DNA of 64,000 nucleotides from Flavobacteriales bacterium. GTDB lineage: Bacteria > Bacteroidota > Bacteroidia > UBA10329. Positions 33,868 through 43,345 of this stretch are shown piece by piece (the first letter of the stretch is position 1; every line of letters begins with the position of its first letter). Where the stretch lies: assembly GCA_021739695.1 (NCBI GenBank), contig JAIPBM010000027.1, forward strand, positions 1-64,000, written 5' to 3'. Made by a program: the position numbers and the translations under genes. The notes under the pieces were generated by a model. That model was given only the letters and a program-made list of their open reading frames with translations, was not told the origin of the DNA and searched no databases.

Positions 33868-36552
33868 CTATTTGGTAAGTATCAAGCGCTCTGATACGTT
33901 CAAGTTATCACCTTTCACAATCAGGGTATAAACACCAACTGCAAGGCCACGGGTATCAATTTGATGAGTACCCGTAGGTCCCGTTGATTGGTAGTTCCAA
34001 ACTTCCTGTCCAACAGAATTCAGCATCCGGAAGTCAAGTTTAGATATCGCATCTGAGTTATAGCTGAAAGTGAAATTCTCGGAAGAAGGATTAGGATACA
34101 CACGAAGGTCAAATTTCTCTGTTTCACTAATGTCAACAGTGATTGAAGAACAACCTTCAATTATAATGTCATCAAGATCCAAGTATAATTGATCCAACGC
34201 GGTATGGCGGAATCCAATATAAACACTTTGAAATGCATATGGATTTGACGGAAGAGGCACCGATTGGGCTGTCCAAATTGTATCTCCATCTGTTGACGCT
34301 GCGTTATCAGCAACCGAGAAAAGTGTTGTAGCACCAGTAAAATTGGCAACAGATGTTCCGGTAGTATTCAACAAGACGCTGTATCCATCTCGGTACAAAT
34401 TATTTCCATATCGGTGCTTCCAAGAAAGTGTTCCACCATCTGAAGGCATCGTAATAGGTCCAAATGTTAACCAATTGTTTGCAGGAACGGTTGTGTTTAC
34501 GAACCAAGAAGTAGCTCTAAGGAAGAAGTTCGTGTCTCCAGGAGCTACAACCGTATAGAATCCCATCCATTCAGAATTCCATCCAACATTAGCCAGAGTG
34601 GTAGCAACTGCCTGTTGGTCAATATCAGCAGCAAGCACGTCAAAGTTTGGGGCATCAGTATCGTTTACATAAAACAGGTCACCATCAAATGCCATCAGAT
34701 CTTCACAAGTTGTGGTTGTTCCGCCACCACCGATACAGAAATTGTGTGTTGCTGAGGAACCAAAGTTGGCATTAGTTGCGGTCATTTGAACTAGTGTGGT
34801 GTTTCCTTGAGTGATTGTGTAATTACCATTAATGGTACATTGTGTGTACTGCGAACCATACATTCCATCGCCAAAAGAATCATCGATGATGAAATCATAG
34901 CAATCTTCTGCCAGGCAAAGCGATTCTACAACTTGCTGTCCGCTGGTGTTGTTTACGTATGGTCCGCCAGAAGTAATTAGCTGATTACTTGAGTTTCTGA
35001 TCTCCCAAGTTATCTCGTCTCCGTAGCAATCTAGGTTCAACGTTAGAGTAACGGAACTTCCACCCGAAGCAACATTGAAACTTGAAGTCGTTTGGTCGTT
35101 GCTCGTCACCTGATCGGTATTACTTCCGTTCAAGCTACCAGAAACTGTTTTGGCAGTGAACGTATGTGTCGTAGCGGACGTTGTCATTGAATTCAGAGTA
35201 ACATTTACTGAGCTGTTCGAAGCTAAACTCCCTGTCCAGTTGTATGTAGTTGGGCTGTTAGAATCTATGTAATACTGAATTTGAACAGAACTTAGCGTTG
35301 TACTGCCATAGTTACTCAGTGTAACGATCGGAGAGAATGTCGTATTGCAAAGCGATCCAGTTGGAACAGAAATGGCAGAAATTGCGGCATCGAAATTTGT
35401 TGAAACACCACAATTATTCGTGTTAACAACGGCATTTCTCACACCAGCAAGAACGCTACGCATGTAAGAGGTTTGGTTGGTTGTAAACCGATTTTGGCAA
35501 TCTTCAGGTGTATAATCCATGTAGTTCGTGATCATTTGACCAGAACAATTGCCATTGTAAGTGCAGTTGGACATGGAAACTTGCTTTGCATTCGGAGTAT
35601 CAGCAAATCCGTCTCCATCAGAGCAGGTATTTGGAGAAGAATCGCTGAACGTGTGAGATAATCCAAGATAATGACCCACTTCATGGGTTAAGGTCCTATT
35701 GGTTAATGAACCCCAAGGCCAAAGTCTGAATCCTTGATTTTGATTCGGGTCGTTGCCAATACATATGTTAACAACCACAATTCCATCACGTTGGGAGTTG
35801 TTAGTGACTGGAGTTGATGGCTGATAAGCATACCCTAAAGTTCCTCCAGACCAATTGCTGGGATTAGCAAGGTCGCTACCTTGATTCTCAATTTCAGATA
35901 CGATCCAAACATTCAAGTAATAACGATTGTCCCATCGGCTCAATCCTTTTACAGAAACTTCATTAGAATTGGTAATACCACTACTAGAATATCCACTAAC
36001 GGAAGTTCCATTAACTCGATTAATTCCTGAATGAGGATTCCCGTTCGGGTCAACTCCAGCCAAACAGAATTGTATCTCTGTGTCAGGACCTAAACCTTGC
36101 CCAATCGCTCCGTCTGCGCTTGTCCGTCTGTAATCACGGTTCAAGGCGTCTATAGCGCTTTCAATTTGAGCATCAGAGATGTTCGTTCCAGAACCAACAG
36201 CTTCACCTTTGTGAATAACGTGGAATACAACAGGAATTGTGTATACAGGTGGTGCAGCACGCTCGCCAGATTCAAATTCTGCTGCTATTCGCGAAGTCAT
36301 TTCTTGAGCATCTTGCCACCCTTGTCGGTATACAGGATCAATTGCTTTTAGCGCCTCTGTATAAGAGTGCTGCCCACACTTTTCTCCAATTGTACCATCA
36401 ATGTGTTCATCAACAGAAACACTGTTTTTTCCAGTTAGAAGTGAAGAGTTCGCGCCAATTTTTGTAACAGGAACCTTCACTGTATTCTGAGCAACAGAAA
36501 TACCAGTTGCCAGTAGAAGTGCGAGAACGGCAGAGTAGATGTTTTTTATCAT
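33868..36552 (-). CDS. Secreted M43-family zinc metalloprotease with T9SS tail
   Basis: An 894-residue secreted protease of the pappalysin-like M43 type. The zinc motif HEVGHYLGLSH gives His290, Glu291, His294 and His300, and the Met-turn is NYMDY (Met345). Domains after the catalytic part (about 105-365) include CARDB-like and beta-sandwich repeats, a jelly-roll or MAM-like region with LDLDDIIIEGC, and a C-terminal sorting domain with VYPNPSSENFTFSY. It should be exported by T9SS and cleave extracellular proteins. An in-frame start at 36627 adds an unlikely hydrophilic N-terminus; the ATG at 36552 gives a signal peptide ending ATGISVAQ. Confidence 0.92.
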   Translation of the reverse strand: MIKNIYSAVLALLLATGISVAQNTVKVPVTKIGANSSLLTGKNSVSVDEHIDGTIGEKCGQHSYTEALKAIDPVYRQGWQDAQEMTSRIAAEFESGERAAPPVYTIPVVFHVIHKGEAVGSGTNISDAQIESAIDALNRDYRRTSADGAIGQGLGPDTEIQFCLAGVDPNGNPHSGINRVNGTSVSGYSSSGITNSNEVSVKGLSRWDNRYYLNVWIVSEIENQGSDLANPSNWSGGTLGYAYQPSTPVTNNSQRDGIVVVNICIGNDPNQNQGFRLWPWGSLTNRTLTHEVGHYLGLSHTFSDSSPNTCSDGDGFADTPNAKQVSMSNCTYNGNCSGQMITNYMDYTPEDCQNRFTTNQTSYMRSVLAGVRNAVVNTNNCGVSTNFDAAISAISVPTGSLCNTTFSPIVTLSNYGSTTLSSVQIQYYIDSNSPTTYNWTGSLASNSSVNVTLNSMTTSATTHTFTAKTVSGSLNGSNTDQVTSNDQTTSSFNVASGGSSVTLTLNLDCYGDEITWEIRNSSNQLITSGGPYVNNTSGQQVVESLCLAEDCYDFIIDDSFGDGMYGSQYTQCTINGNYTITQGNTTLVQMTATNANFGSSATHNFCIGGGGTTTTCEDLMAFDGDLFYVNDTDAPNFDVLAADIDQQAVATTLANVGWNSEWMGFYTVVAPGDTNFFLRATSWFVNTTVPANNWLTFGPITMPSDGGTLSWKHRYGNNLYRDGYSVLLNTTGTSVANFTGATTLFSVADNAASTDGDTIWTAQSVPLPSNPYAFQSVYIGFRHTALDQLYLDLDDIIIEGCSSITVDISETEKFDLRVYPNPSSENFTFSYNSDAISKLDFRMLNSVGQEVWNYQSTGPTGTHQIDTRGLAVGVYTLIVKGDNLNVSERLILTK

Positions 36553-36800
36553 TTTATAATGGTTTGAAAGTGCGGCAAACAAACGAAAAAAAGTAATCGA
36601 TTTCTGTCGTCTTGAGGTTAGAAGCAAGAGTTTTGTCTCTTATCATACGGAAACTCATCACTTTAAATTCGATAACAAAATGATTGTGCCGTAAACGAGA
36701 AATTACACGTGTATAGGATTTGCCGAAGAATCAGATTACAACTGGTTCATAAGTTGTTGATAAGGCAGTTGATACACGGTTCGTAATTACGCTGCAGGAA

Positions 36801-36834
36801 TTTTGGAGCTAGACGTGTAAGTAGCGTAAATTTG
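36801..36834 (+). promoter_or_regulatory. Full Bacteroidota-type promoter for the ncRNA
   Basis: A -33 element TTTTG (36801-36805) is followed after 21 bp by TAAATTTG (36827-36834), an exact -7 element. Both motifs and the spacing fit the Bacteroidota primary sigma factor. Transcription should begin near 36840. Confidence 0.75.
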
Positions 36835-36839
36835 GTAGA

Positions 36840-37127
36840 ACCAAGTGAGAGATAAAAGGCTGGCCATAAGGCCACTTTCCAAGAAACCTCAAGGGGATTC
36901 AGAGGGAAGAAACCTGGAAGCTTAGTCTGTCTTCGGGCAGACGGGTGAGGCAGAATAGAAAGAAGTGATGCTTAGGCAGATCGGAAGTCAGGAAGGCCAA
37001 CGGAGTAAGCAGTTCGCTGCAGAAAAGGAAAGGGAAGTCAGAATAACAGCAGCTTGGCGCTGAGATAAGATCACGGTCTTTTCAAGGTGAGAACGGAGGT
37101 CAATCGCAAGATTGGTCTCCGTTTTTG
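36840..37127 (+). ncRNA. Predicted stand-alone structured ncRNA, family not recognised
   Basis: The 36553-37128 interval has no convincing reading frame. It contains a full promoter, about 250 bases of purine-rich sequence with several hairpins, and a strong terminator. Local stems include TGGCC-ATAA-GGCCA (36860-36873), GTCTGTC-TTCG-GGCAGAC (about 36926-36943) and GCAG-TTCG-CTGC (about 37009-37020); UUCG loops are common in stable RNAs. The nearest genes, an M43 protease and an FAD oxidoreductase, are both on the minus strand, so it is not a leader for either. It lacks the conserved words of RNase P, tmRNA and SRP RNA as I know them. A 6S-like RNA cannot be ruled out. The 5' end is inferred from the promoter. 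Confidence 0.7.
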
Positions 37128-37130
37128 TTT
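37092..37130 (+). terminator. Intrinsic terminator of the ncRNA
   Basis: A 14-bp stem, AACGGAGGTCAATC against GATTGGTCTCCGTT with GU pairs in the middle, closes a GCAA loop and is followed by TTTGTTT after the stem's end. It ends exactly where the convergent oxidoreductase gene stops. Confidence 0.85.
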
Positions 37131-38280
37131 ATCCGATCATTTCGGCCGATTGCTTCCCAATCGAAGTTCCAATGGCAATTCCCATTCCTCCTAACCGCAC
37201 AGCGCACGAAGCATTTGCGGACAGTCGTTTTATAATGGTTTGTTTAGAATCTCCAACTCCCATTATTCCAACCCATCTATGGTCAATCATAAAATTCGAT
37301 TTCGGTAAAATCACTTCTGCAAGAAGTCTATCCAACTCATTTTGAATGATTTCAGTCGTTTCAAAAGTGGTACTGGTTTCGGTTTCCTTATCCAAATGGC
37401 GCCCGCCTCCAAAAAGCAACCTGTTTCCTACATTTCTGAAGTAATAAAATCCTTCGTTCATATGAAATGTGCCCATCACTTTCAATTTTTCAATGGGCGA
37501 GGTGATAAGCACTTGAGCACGTGCGGGCTTCACATCTAATTCTGGAAGCAGCTTGCTTGCAAATCCGTTTGTGGCAATATGGAAATGAACGCATTTAACA
37601 ACCGCACCATTCGTAAATTCAACTTCAACTCCATTTCCCGAATCTGTAAAGTCTTTCACTTCCATTCCGTTCAGAATATCGATTTCCATCTCGTTGGCCA
37701 ACCGAAGAAGTTTATTCATCATTTTGCCGGTATCAATGGCACCTTCATGTTTGTTCAGGATCAAGTGATTGACTCCTGAGAATCCGAATTCTGAAATTTG
37801 GTTGTCGCATACTGCGTACGTCTCTTTCAGTCCAGTCCGAGAGTTCAATTCTTTGTTTGCTTCGGAAATGAAAGCAAGGCATTCTTCGAACAAAAGCTCA
37901 TCAGCATTTCGGAACAACTCAAAACCACCACAATCTGAGTAATCCATCTCAACATCTCCTACTAGTCTTCGCAACTCGCGAAGCCCATTCCAGCGTTGCT
38001 CCACAATGCTGAACACCTCATCAAACGAAGAACGTTTGAGGTCACTGAGTATTTCGCTGGCGCTTCCAAAACAAGCAAATCCTGCATTTTTAGTGCTCGC
38101 ACCCGAAGGCGAACTCCCTCTTTCTACAATCAGTACTTTCGCCTGCGGATATTTACGTTTATAAAATATGGCAGTGGTAAGCCCAACAATTCCGCTACCT
38201 GCAATAAGTAGATCAATAGAATGTAGGAGTGGCCTTATTTCCCAATAGCTGAGCGTTGCTGGAAAAGATCTCTGATTCAT
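37129..38280 (-). CDS. FAD-dependent amine oxidoreductase (DAO-like)
   Basis: A 383-residue flavoprotein of the D-amino acid oxidase/glycine oxidase type. The FAD motif is IAGSGIVGLTTA, with the E at the end of strand 2 in LIVERG, followed by PSGASTKNAGFACFGS, a common block in this family. The C-terminal GGMGIAIGTSIGK binds FAD. The ~25 residues before the Rossmann fold (LSYWEIRPLL) resemble close Bacteroidota relatives, supporting the ATG at 38280. A TTG two codons upstream (38286) was not used. The substrate is likely an amino acid or other secondary amine; it cannot be named. It has no clear operon partner. Confidence 0.87.
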   Translation of the reverse strand: MNQRSFPATLSYWEIRPLLHSIDLLIAGSGIVGLTTAIFYKRKYPQAKVLIVERGSSPSGASTKNAGFACFGSASEILSDLKRSSFDEVFSIVEQRWNGLRELRRLVGDVEMDYSDCGGFELFRNADELLFEECLAFISEANKELNSRTGLKETYAVCDNQISEFGFSGVNHLILNKHEGAIDTGKMMNKLLRLANEMEIDILNGMEVKDFTDSGNGVEVEFTNGAVVKCVHFHIATNGFASKLLPELDVKPARAQVLITSPIEKLKVMGTFHMNEGFYYFRNVGNRLLFGGGRHLDKETETSTTFETTEIIQNELDRLLAEVILPKSNFMIDHRWVGIMGVGDSKQTIIKRLSANASCAVRLGGMGIAIGTSIGKQSAEMIG

Positions 38281-38373
38281 GCCCAAAAAGTGAAGGGATT
38301 TAGTTCTTCAAAAGTGAAACAAAAAGTCCAGTTTGGTGTAAGAGTTGAGTTGAAGTGAAAAGCTGCGTAATTG

Positions 38374-41300
38374 ATGGCTGTGAGAAGTATGATACATGTG
38401 AACTTCTGGAAATGGGCGATGATTTGCCTGCTAAGTGCTTCGTTTTCGGCTTTTGCCCAAGACAAGGGACTTGATGTTTCCGGGTCTGTGAAAGAAGGTT
38501 GGAAAGGGCTAGAAGGCACGAAACTCACACTTTACAAGAACGGTTCGGTAGATAAATCGTTTACCACATCGGCAAACGGTAAATTCAATTTCTCTTTCGA
38601 TGTGAACGCAACGTACTTGCTAGATGTGAGTAAACCCGGTTACGTTTCAAAGAAAATAGAGTTCAATACGGAAGTTCCCGCAGGAGAAGCTTTAGGATGG
38701 GATTTCGATTTCATCGTAGAGTTGTTTCAAGACCAATCAGGGCTTGATAAGGCCATTTTTTCACATCCAGTAGCAAAGGTCCATTACAGCGATAAGTTCA
38801 AGGAGTTCGATTATGACCTTGATTATTCGATGGAATTCCAAAAGCAAGAGGAAGAAGTCTTTAAAGAACTTGAGAAACTCAACGAAGAAAAATTCAAGGA
38901 AGAAGAACGCCAACGAAAAGAAGCTGAGAAACTTCAAAAAGAAGAAGCTAAGCGAATAGCAGCTGAGTTGAAAGCCAAGGAAGAAGCAGATAAGGCACAA
39001 TTAGCAGAGGAAGCGAAAAAGAAATTAGAAGCTGAAGCAGAGGCTGTTCGGTTGGCGAATGAGCAAAAAGCCAAGGCTGAATCTGATCGTTTGGCCAAAG
39101 AAGAAGCAGAAAAGGCTCGTGTAGCAGAGGAAGCGAGGAAAAAACTGGAAGCAGAAGCGGAAGCTAAGCGCGTGGCCGATGAACAGAAAGCAAAGGCTGA
39201 AGCAGAGCGTTTGGCTAAAGAGGAAGCGGAAAAGGCACGATTAGCCGAAGAAGAAAGAAAGAAGCAAGAAGCAGCTAAAGAAGCCCAGCGTATAGCCGCA
39301 GAAGCAAAGGCAAAGGAAGATGCAGAAATCAAGGCAAAAGAGAGCAACTACGCAGCTTTGGTGAAAGATGCGGATAGACTTTTTAGCGATGAAATGTTTT
39401 CCGAAGCGAAAGCCAAGTTGGAACAAGCATCTCGGATTTTTCCAGAACGGAAAGAACTGAATACGAGACTTTCTGAAACAGATAAGAAGATTGCACAAGT
39501 AAAACTTGAGCAGGAGCAGCAGGAAAAACGTATCGAACAATTCAACCAAATGATGATTCAAGCGGATGAATTGTCTGCGATGGAGAAGTACGAAGCGGCA
39601 ATCAATCTGTATGAAACGGCAGCTGACGTTAATCCAGATTCAGAAATGCCTGTTTACAAGCTGAACGAATTGAAGTTGAAAGTGGCTGCTCTTGCTAAAG
39701 CAGAACAGGAAAAGCGTCAGAATCAAGAGAAATTCGATCAACTGATGAAGAATGCCGCTGAGGCAGAAAAAGCAAGTGATTTCCAAAATGCCCGCAGCAT
39801 GTATTCTCAAGCGGCCGAATTGCTGCCTCAGAATCCTGAGCCAAACGCAAGAATCAAAGCAATTGATGTGGCTGTTGCAAAGCAGGAAGCAGAAAGACAA
39901 CAGCAAGAAGCGTTGAATCAGCAATTTGCTGCGCTTGTTTCATCAGGAGATGATCTTGCCAAGTCAGGCGATTTGACTGGAGCAGAGAACAAATTTGCTG
40001 AAGCTTCTAAGATCAAGCCTGATGATAAGGATGTAAAGAAGAAATTGAAAGACTTGTCGTCTGCTATCGCGGAGCAAAAGAAACGTGACGAAGAACAAGC
40101 TAAGAAGCAACAGAATTTTGCCCAACTGCTGGCGGATGCCAGTGCTATGGAGTCTTCAGGTCAACTTGTTGAGGCCAAAAAGAAGCTTTCAGACGCCCTT
40201 ACATTGGGAATAGATAATGCTGCAGTTGAAACACGCATTCAATTGGTAAATGAGCGTATTCAGCAAATGGAACAGCAAAAAGCGGCTGAAGCGGCCCAAA
40301 AAGCTGCTGCTGAAAAAGCCAAGTTGGATGAAGAGAAACGGCTGGCTGAAGAAGCCAAGAAAGCTGCTGAAGAGGAAGTCAAAAGGCAAGCTGAAATAGC
40401 CAAGGCAAAAGCTGAGGAGGAAAAACGTCAGGCAGAAGAATTGGCCAAGCAACAAGCAGAAGCTGCAAAAGTTGAAGCAGAAAGATTAGCTGAAGAAAAA
40501 CGTAAGGCGGATGAAGCTGCAAAGGCCGCGAAAGAGCAGGAAGAAGCTCGCTTGGCTGAAGAACTTCGAGTGAAGAAAGAAGCAGAAGAAGCTGCTAAAG
40601 CAGAGGCGAAACAACAAGCTGAGTTGGCAAAAGCCAAAGCCGAGGAAGAAAAACGTCAGGCAGACGAATTGGCCAAGCAACAGGCAGAGCAAGCAAAAGC
40701 CGAATCGCAAAGATTAGCTGAAGAAAAACGTAAGGCAGACGAAGCAGCTAAGGCCGCGAAAGAGCAGGAAGAAGCTCGTTTAGCAGAAGAACTTCGAGCG
40801 AAGAAAGAAGCAGAAGAAGTTGCTAAAGCAGAAGCGGAACAACAAGCTGAGTTGGCAAAAGCCAAAGCCGAGGAAGAAAAACGTCAGGCTGATGAAGCTG
40901 CTAAGGCTGCGAAAGAGCAGGAAGAAGCTCGCTTGGCAGAAGAACTGCGGTTGAAGAAGGAAGCGGAGAAGTCGACCAAAGCTGAGGCCAAGGCCAAGGC
41001 AGAGGAAGAAAAGCGTGTGGCAGAAGAATTGGCCAAGCAACAGGCAGAGCAAGCCAAAGCGGAGTCGGAAAGATCAGCGGAAGAAAAACGAATGGCGGAT
41101 GAAGCTGCTAAGGCTGCGAAAGCGCAAGAAGATGCACAATTAGAAACAGAACTTCAGGCAAAGAAAGTAGCGGAAGAAGTAGCCAAAGCTGAGGCTAAAG
41201 CTAAAGCCGAAGAAGAAAAACGTAAGGCTGAGGAATTGGCCAAACAGGAAGCGGAGCTAGCAAAAGTTCAAGAGGCCAAAGTGGCCGAGGAAAAGCGCCT

Positions 41301-43341
41301 TGCTGAGGAAGCTTCTAAACTTGCCAAAGAGAAAGAAGAGGCGCAATTGGCTGAAGAGCTCCGAATAAAGAAAGAAGCGGAAGAATTAGCCAAAGCAGAA
41401 GCCAAGGCCAAAGCTGAGGAGGAGAAACGTCTTTCACAGCAATCCGAAGAAGAAAAGAAAGAAGAAGCCAGAAAATCTAAGGAAGAACAGGCTCGCTTAG
41501 CAGAAGAACAACGTCAGAAAGCCGCTGAAGAAAAAGAGCGAATGCAAGCTGAAGAAGCTCGGATGAAAGCCGAGAAAGAAGCAGAAAAGGCGCGATTAGC
41601 TGAATTAGAAAAGCAGCAAAATGAAGAACGCGAAAGACTTGCTGCAGCAGAAAGAGCGGAGATTGAAGAAGCAATAAGAAGTCAAGAGGAGGCCAATCGT
41701 TTGGCTGAAGAACAAGCACGAAAACTAGCAGAAGAAGCAAAAGCAAAGGCTGAAGAGGATAGAAGGAAGGCAGAAGAAGCTGCACGATTGAAAGAAGTGC
41801 AGAAACAGCAGCAAGCGGATGAAGCAGCACGCTTGGCTAAAGAAGAGGAGGATCGAAGACTTGCTGAAGTTCGTGAGTCTGAGGGCGAAAGAAGAGAAAT
41901 GCTCAGCGATAAACAAGCTATGGAAGCAGAGGCAAGAAGAGAAGCCGAAGAAGCTGCTCGTGCAAAAGCCGAAGCGGCAAGGCTATTGGAAGCGGAGAAG
42001 CAAGCAGCTATCGATGATCAACGTGCTCAGGAGAAAGAACTGGCAGAAGCGAAGCGCTTGGAAGAAGAAGAACGCTTAAGGAAACAACAGGAATCGGAAG
42101 CCCAAGAAAGAATGAGAAGGGCCGAAAATGAGCGCCAACGTTTGGCATTCATTCAAGATTCAATCACTCAGGCAGAAGCGGATAAATTAGAGCAAGAAGC
42201 GCAGTTGATCCTTGAAAAGGAGATTGCAGCACGAGAAAATCGCATGAAGGCAGAAGTTGAAGCCAAAGTGAAAAAGGAAATGCAGGCTGAGTTTGAAAAT
42301 GAACTCAAAGAAAAGGAGCTGGCTGAACAGGCTGAGGCTGCTGCGGAAGCTGCCTTTGAACGTGAACAAGAGTTGAAATTGCGCAAGAAGGAAGAGGAGC
42401 GTCAGCAAAAGCTTGCAATGATGGAATCGCGCAAGCGCCAAGAGTTGGAAGCTTGGGAAGCCAAAGAATTGGAGTTGGAAAGAAAAAGAGAGGAAGCGGA
42501 AATTGCTGCCAGTGCCCGAGAGAAGAAGCTGGAACAAGAACGTGTAGAGAATGAGGCTGAAATGGCTCGAAATGAAGAAGTGGCAAGAATTGCAGCCGAA
42601 AGGAATGCGGAACGTGCCGCTGATCTAGAGCAACGCAGGTTAAGAGAAGAACAGGAAAATGAGCGAAGGCTGCAATTAGCCGAAGAGTGGAAGCAGATGC
42701 GTGAGGCTGCGGAACAAGAACGAAAGTTGGAACAGCAGCGGTTGGATGCGGAAAAAATTGCCCGTGCCGAGAAAGAGAAAGCGGTGATAGAGAAGGAGCG
42801 AATTGAAGCGAAACAACGAAGAGAAGATGAAATTGCCTTAGCAGGTGCAACTGCCAAGGATAGGCAAGAACTGGAAGAGAAAATGCGACTTGAACGCGAA
42901 GCAAAACGCAAAGAAGAAGTCGAGCTGAAGGAAGAGAATTTCAGAAGTAAGAAGGAATTTGAGGAGAAGGCAAAAGGGCTTGCTCAATCTGCTGTCGATT
43001 CAGAGCGAGATGCATACGAAGCTGAAGTACGCGCAAAATTGAAAGCAGAATATGATGCTAAACGAGCGGAGATTTTAGCAAAGGAGAAGGAAAAGCAGTT
43101 AGTAGTAGCAGAAGTAAAGCCAACGCAATATCAAATGGACCTTGCCGATAAGTATCCGATGGGAATCACGGAGGAATCTGAGGTTAAACACAATCGCGAA
43201 GTGAAAACGCTAATCGTGAAGCGTAAAGAAGGCGTTGCAAACCAGTACAGTCGCGTAAAATGGAACTGGGGTGGCGTTTACTATTTCAAGAACGAGCAAA
43301 GCACCTCAAAAGAGATCTTTGATCAGGAAACGAAGTGGTGA
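38374..43341 (+). CDS. Very long coiled-coil repeat protein with TPR segments
   Basis: A 1655-residue secreted or periplasmic protein. A signal peptide (AMICLLSASFSAFAQ) leads into a CarboxypepD-like beta domain (about 30-115). Then come Glu/Lys/Ala-rich coiled coil, TPR-like pairs (about 330-640, for example YAALVKDADRLFSDEMFSEA), and about 850 more residues of coiled coil, with a tandem-repeat core. The final ~70 residues form a compact conserved tail (YPMGITEESEVKHNREVKT; WNWGGVYYFKN) seen on other long Bacteroidota proteins of this kind. It is likely a structural, rod-like protein. Its exact function is unknown. A second ATG at 38389 would also give a good signal peptide. Confidence 0.85.
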   Translation: MAVRSMIHVNFWKWAMICLLSASFSAFAQDKGLDVSGSVKEGWKGLEGTKLTLYKNGSVDKSFTTSANGKFNFSFDVNATYLLDVSKPGYVSKKIEFNTEVPAGEALGWDFDFIVELFQDQSGLDKAIFSHPVAKVHYSDKFKEFDYDLDYSMEFQKQEEEVFKELEKLNEEKFKEEERQRKEAEKLQKEEAKRIAAELKAKEEADKAQLAEEAKKKLEAEAEAVRLANEQKAKAESDRLAKEEAEKARVAEEARKKLEAEAEAKRVADEQKAKAEAERLAKEEAEKARLAEEERKKQEAAKEAQRIAAEAKAKEDAEIKAKESNYAALVKDADRLFSDEMFSEAKAKLEQASRIFPERKELNTRLSETDKKIAQVKLEQEQQEKRIEQFNQMMIQADELSAMEKYEAAINLYETAADVNPDSEMPVYKLNELKLKVAALAKAEQEKRQNQEKFDQLMKNAAEAEKASDFQNARSMYSQAAELLPQNPEPNARIKAIDVAVAKQEAERQQQEALNQQFAALVSSGDDLAKSGDLTGAENKFAEASKIKPDDKDVKKKLKDLSSAIAEQKKRDEEQAKKQQNFAQLLADASAMESSGQLVEAKKKLSDALTLGIDNAAVETRIQLVNERIQQMEQQKAAEAAQKAAAEKAKLDEEKRLAEEAKKAAEEEVKRQAEIAKAKAEEEKRQAEELAKQQAEAAKVEAERLAEEKRKADEAAKAAKEQEEARLAEELRVKKEAEEAAKAEAKQQAELAKAKAEEEKRQADELAKQQAEQAKAESQRLAEEKRKADEAAKAAKEQEEARLAEELRAKKEAEEVAKAEAEQQAELAKAKAEEEKRQADEAAKAAKEQEEARLAEELRLKKEAEKSTKAEAKAKAEEEKRVAEELAKQQAEQAKAESERSAEEKRMADEAAKAAKAQEDAQLETELQAKKVAEEVAKAEAKAKAEEEKRKAEELAKQEAELAKVQEAKVAEEKRLAEEASKLAKEKEEAQLAEELRIKKEAEELAKAEAKAKAEEEKRLSQQSEEEKKEEARKSKEEQARLAEEQRQKAAEEKERMQAEEARMKAEKEAEKARLAELEKQQNEERERLAAAERAEIEEAIRSQEEANRLAEEQARKLAEEAKAKAEEDRRKAEEAARLKEVQKQQQADEAARLAKEEEDRRLAEVRESEGERREMLSDKQAMEAEARREAEEAARAKAEAARLLEAEKQAAIDDQRAQEKELAEAKRLEEEERLRKQQESEAQERMRRAENERQRLAFIQDSITQAEADKLEQEAQLILEKEIAARENRMKAEVEAKVKKEMQAEFENELKEKELAEQAEAAAEAAFEREQELKLRKKEEERQQKLAMMESRKRQELEAWEAKELELERKREEAEIAASAREKKLEQERVENEAEMARNEEVARIAAERNAERAADLEQRRLREEQENERRLQLAEEWKQMREAAEQERKLEQQRLDAEKIARAEKEKAVIEKERIEAKQRREDEIALAGATAKDRQELEEKMRLEREAKRKEEVELKEENFRSKKEFEEKAKGLAQSAVDSERDAYEAEVRAKLKAEYDAKRAEILAKEKEKQLVVAEVKPTQYQMDLADKYPMGITEESEVKHNREVKTLIVKRKEGVANQYSRVKWNWGGVYYFKNEQSTSKEIFDQETKW
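40387..41440 (+). repeat. Tandem ~225-bp coding repeats in the coiled-coil gene
   Basis: About five units begin with the same phrase, encoding AKAKAEEEKRQAEELAKQQ, followed by EEKRKADEAAKAAKEQEEARL and KKEAEEAAKAEAK. Starts are near 40387, 40612, 40840 (shortened), 40990 and 41196, and a partial one near 41400. Full units are 70-75 codons, and the DNA is conserved as well as the protein, which suggests recent duplication or recombination. Confidence 0.75.
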
Positions 43342-43345
43342 TCTA

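Noticed and set aside
36840-37127. RNase P RNA, tmRNA or SRP RNA as the identity of the ncRNA.
   Set aside because: The conserved RNase P core words, a tmRNA tag frame with tRNA-like ends and the SRP GGAA tetraloop hairpin were not found.
40387-41440. Regular repeats that might be a CRISPR array.
   Set aside because: Repeats are ~225 bp, in frame and coding for coiled coil, with no unique spacers of 25-40 bp.
38934-42911. Several minus-strand open frames rich in Ser, Ala, Phe and Leu.
   Set aside because: They are complements of Glu/Lys/Ala codons in the coiled-coil gene and disappear as independent genes.
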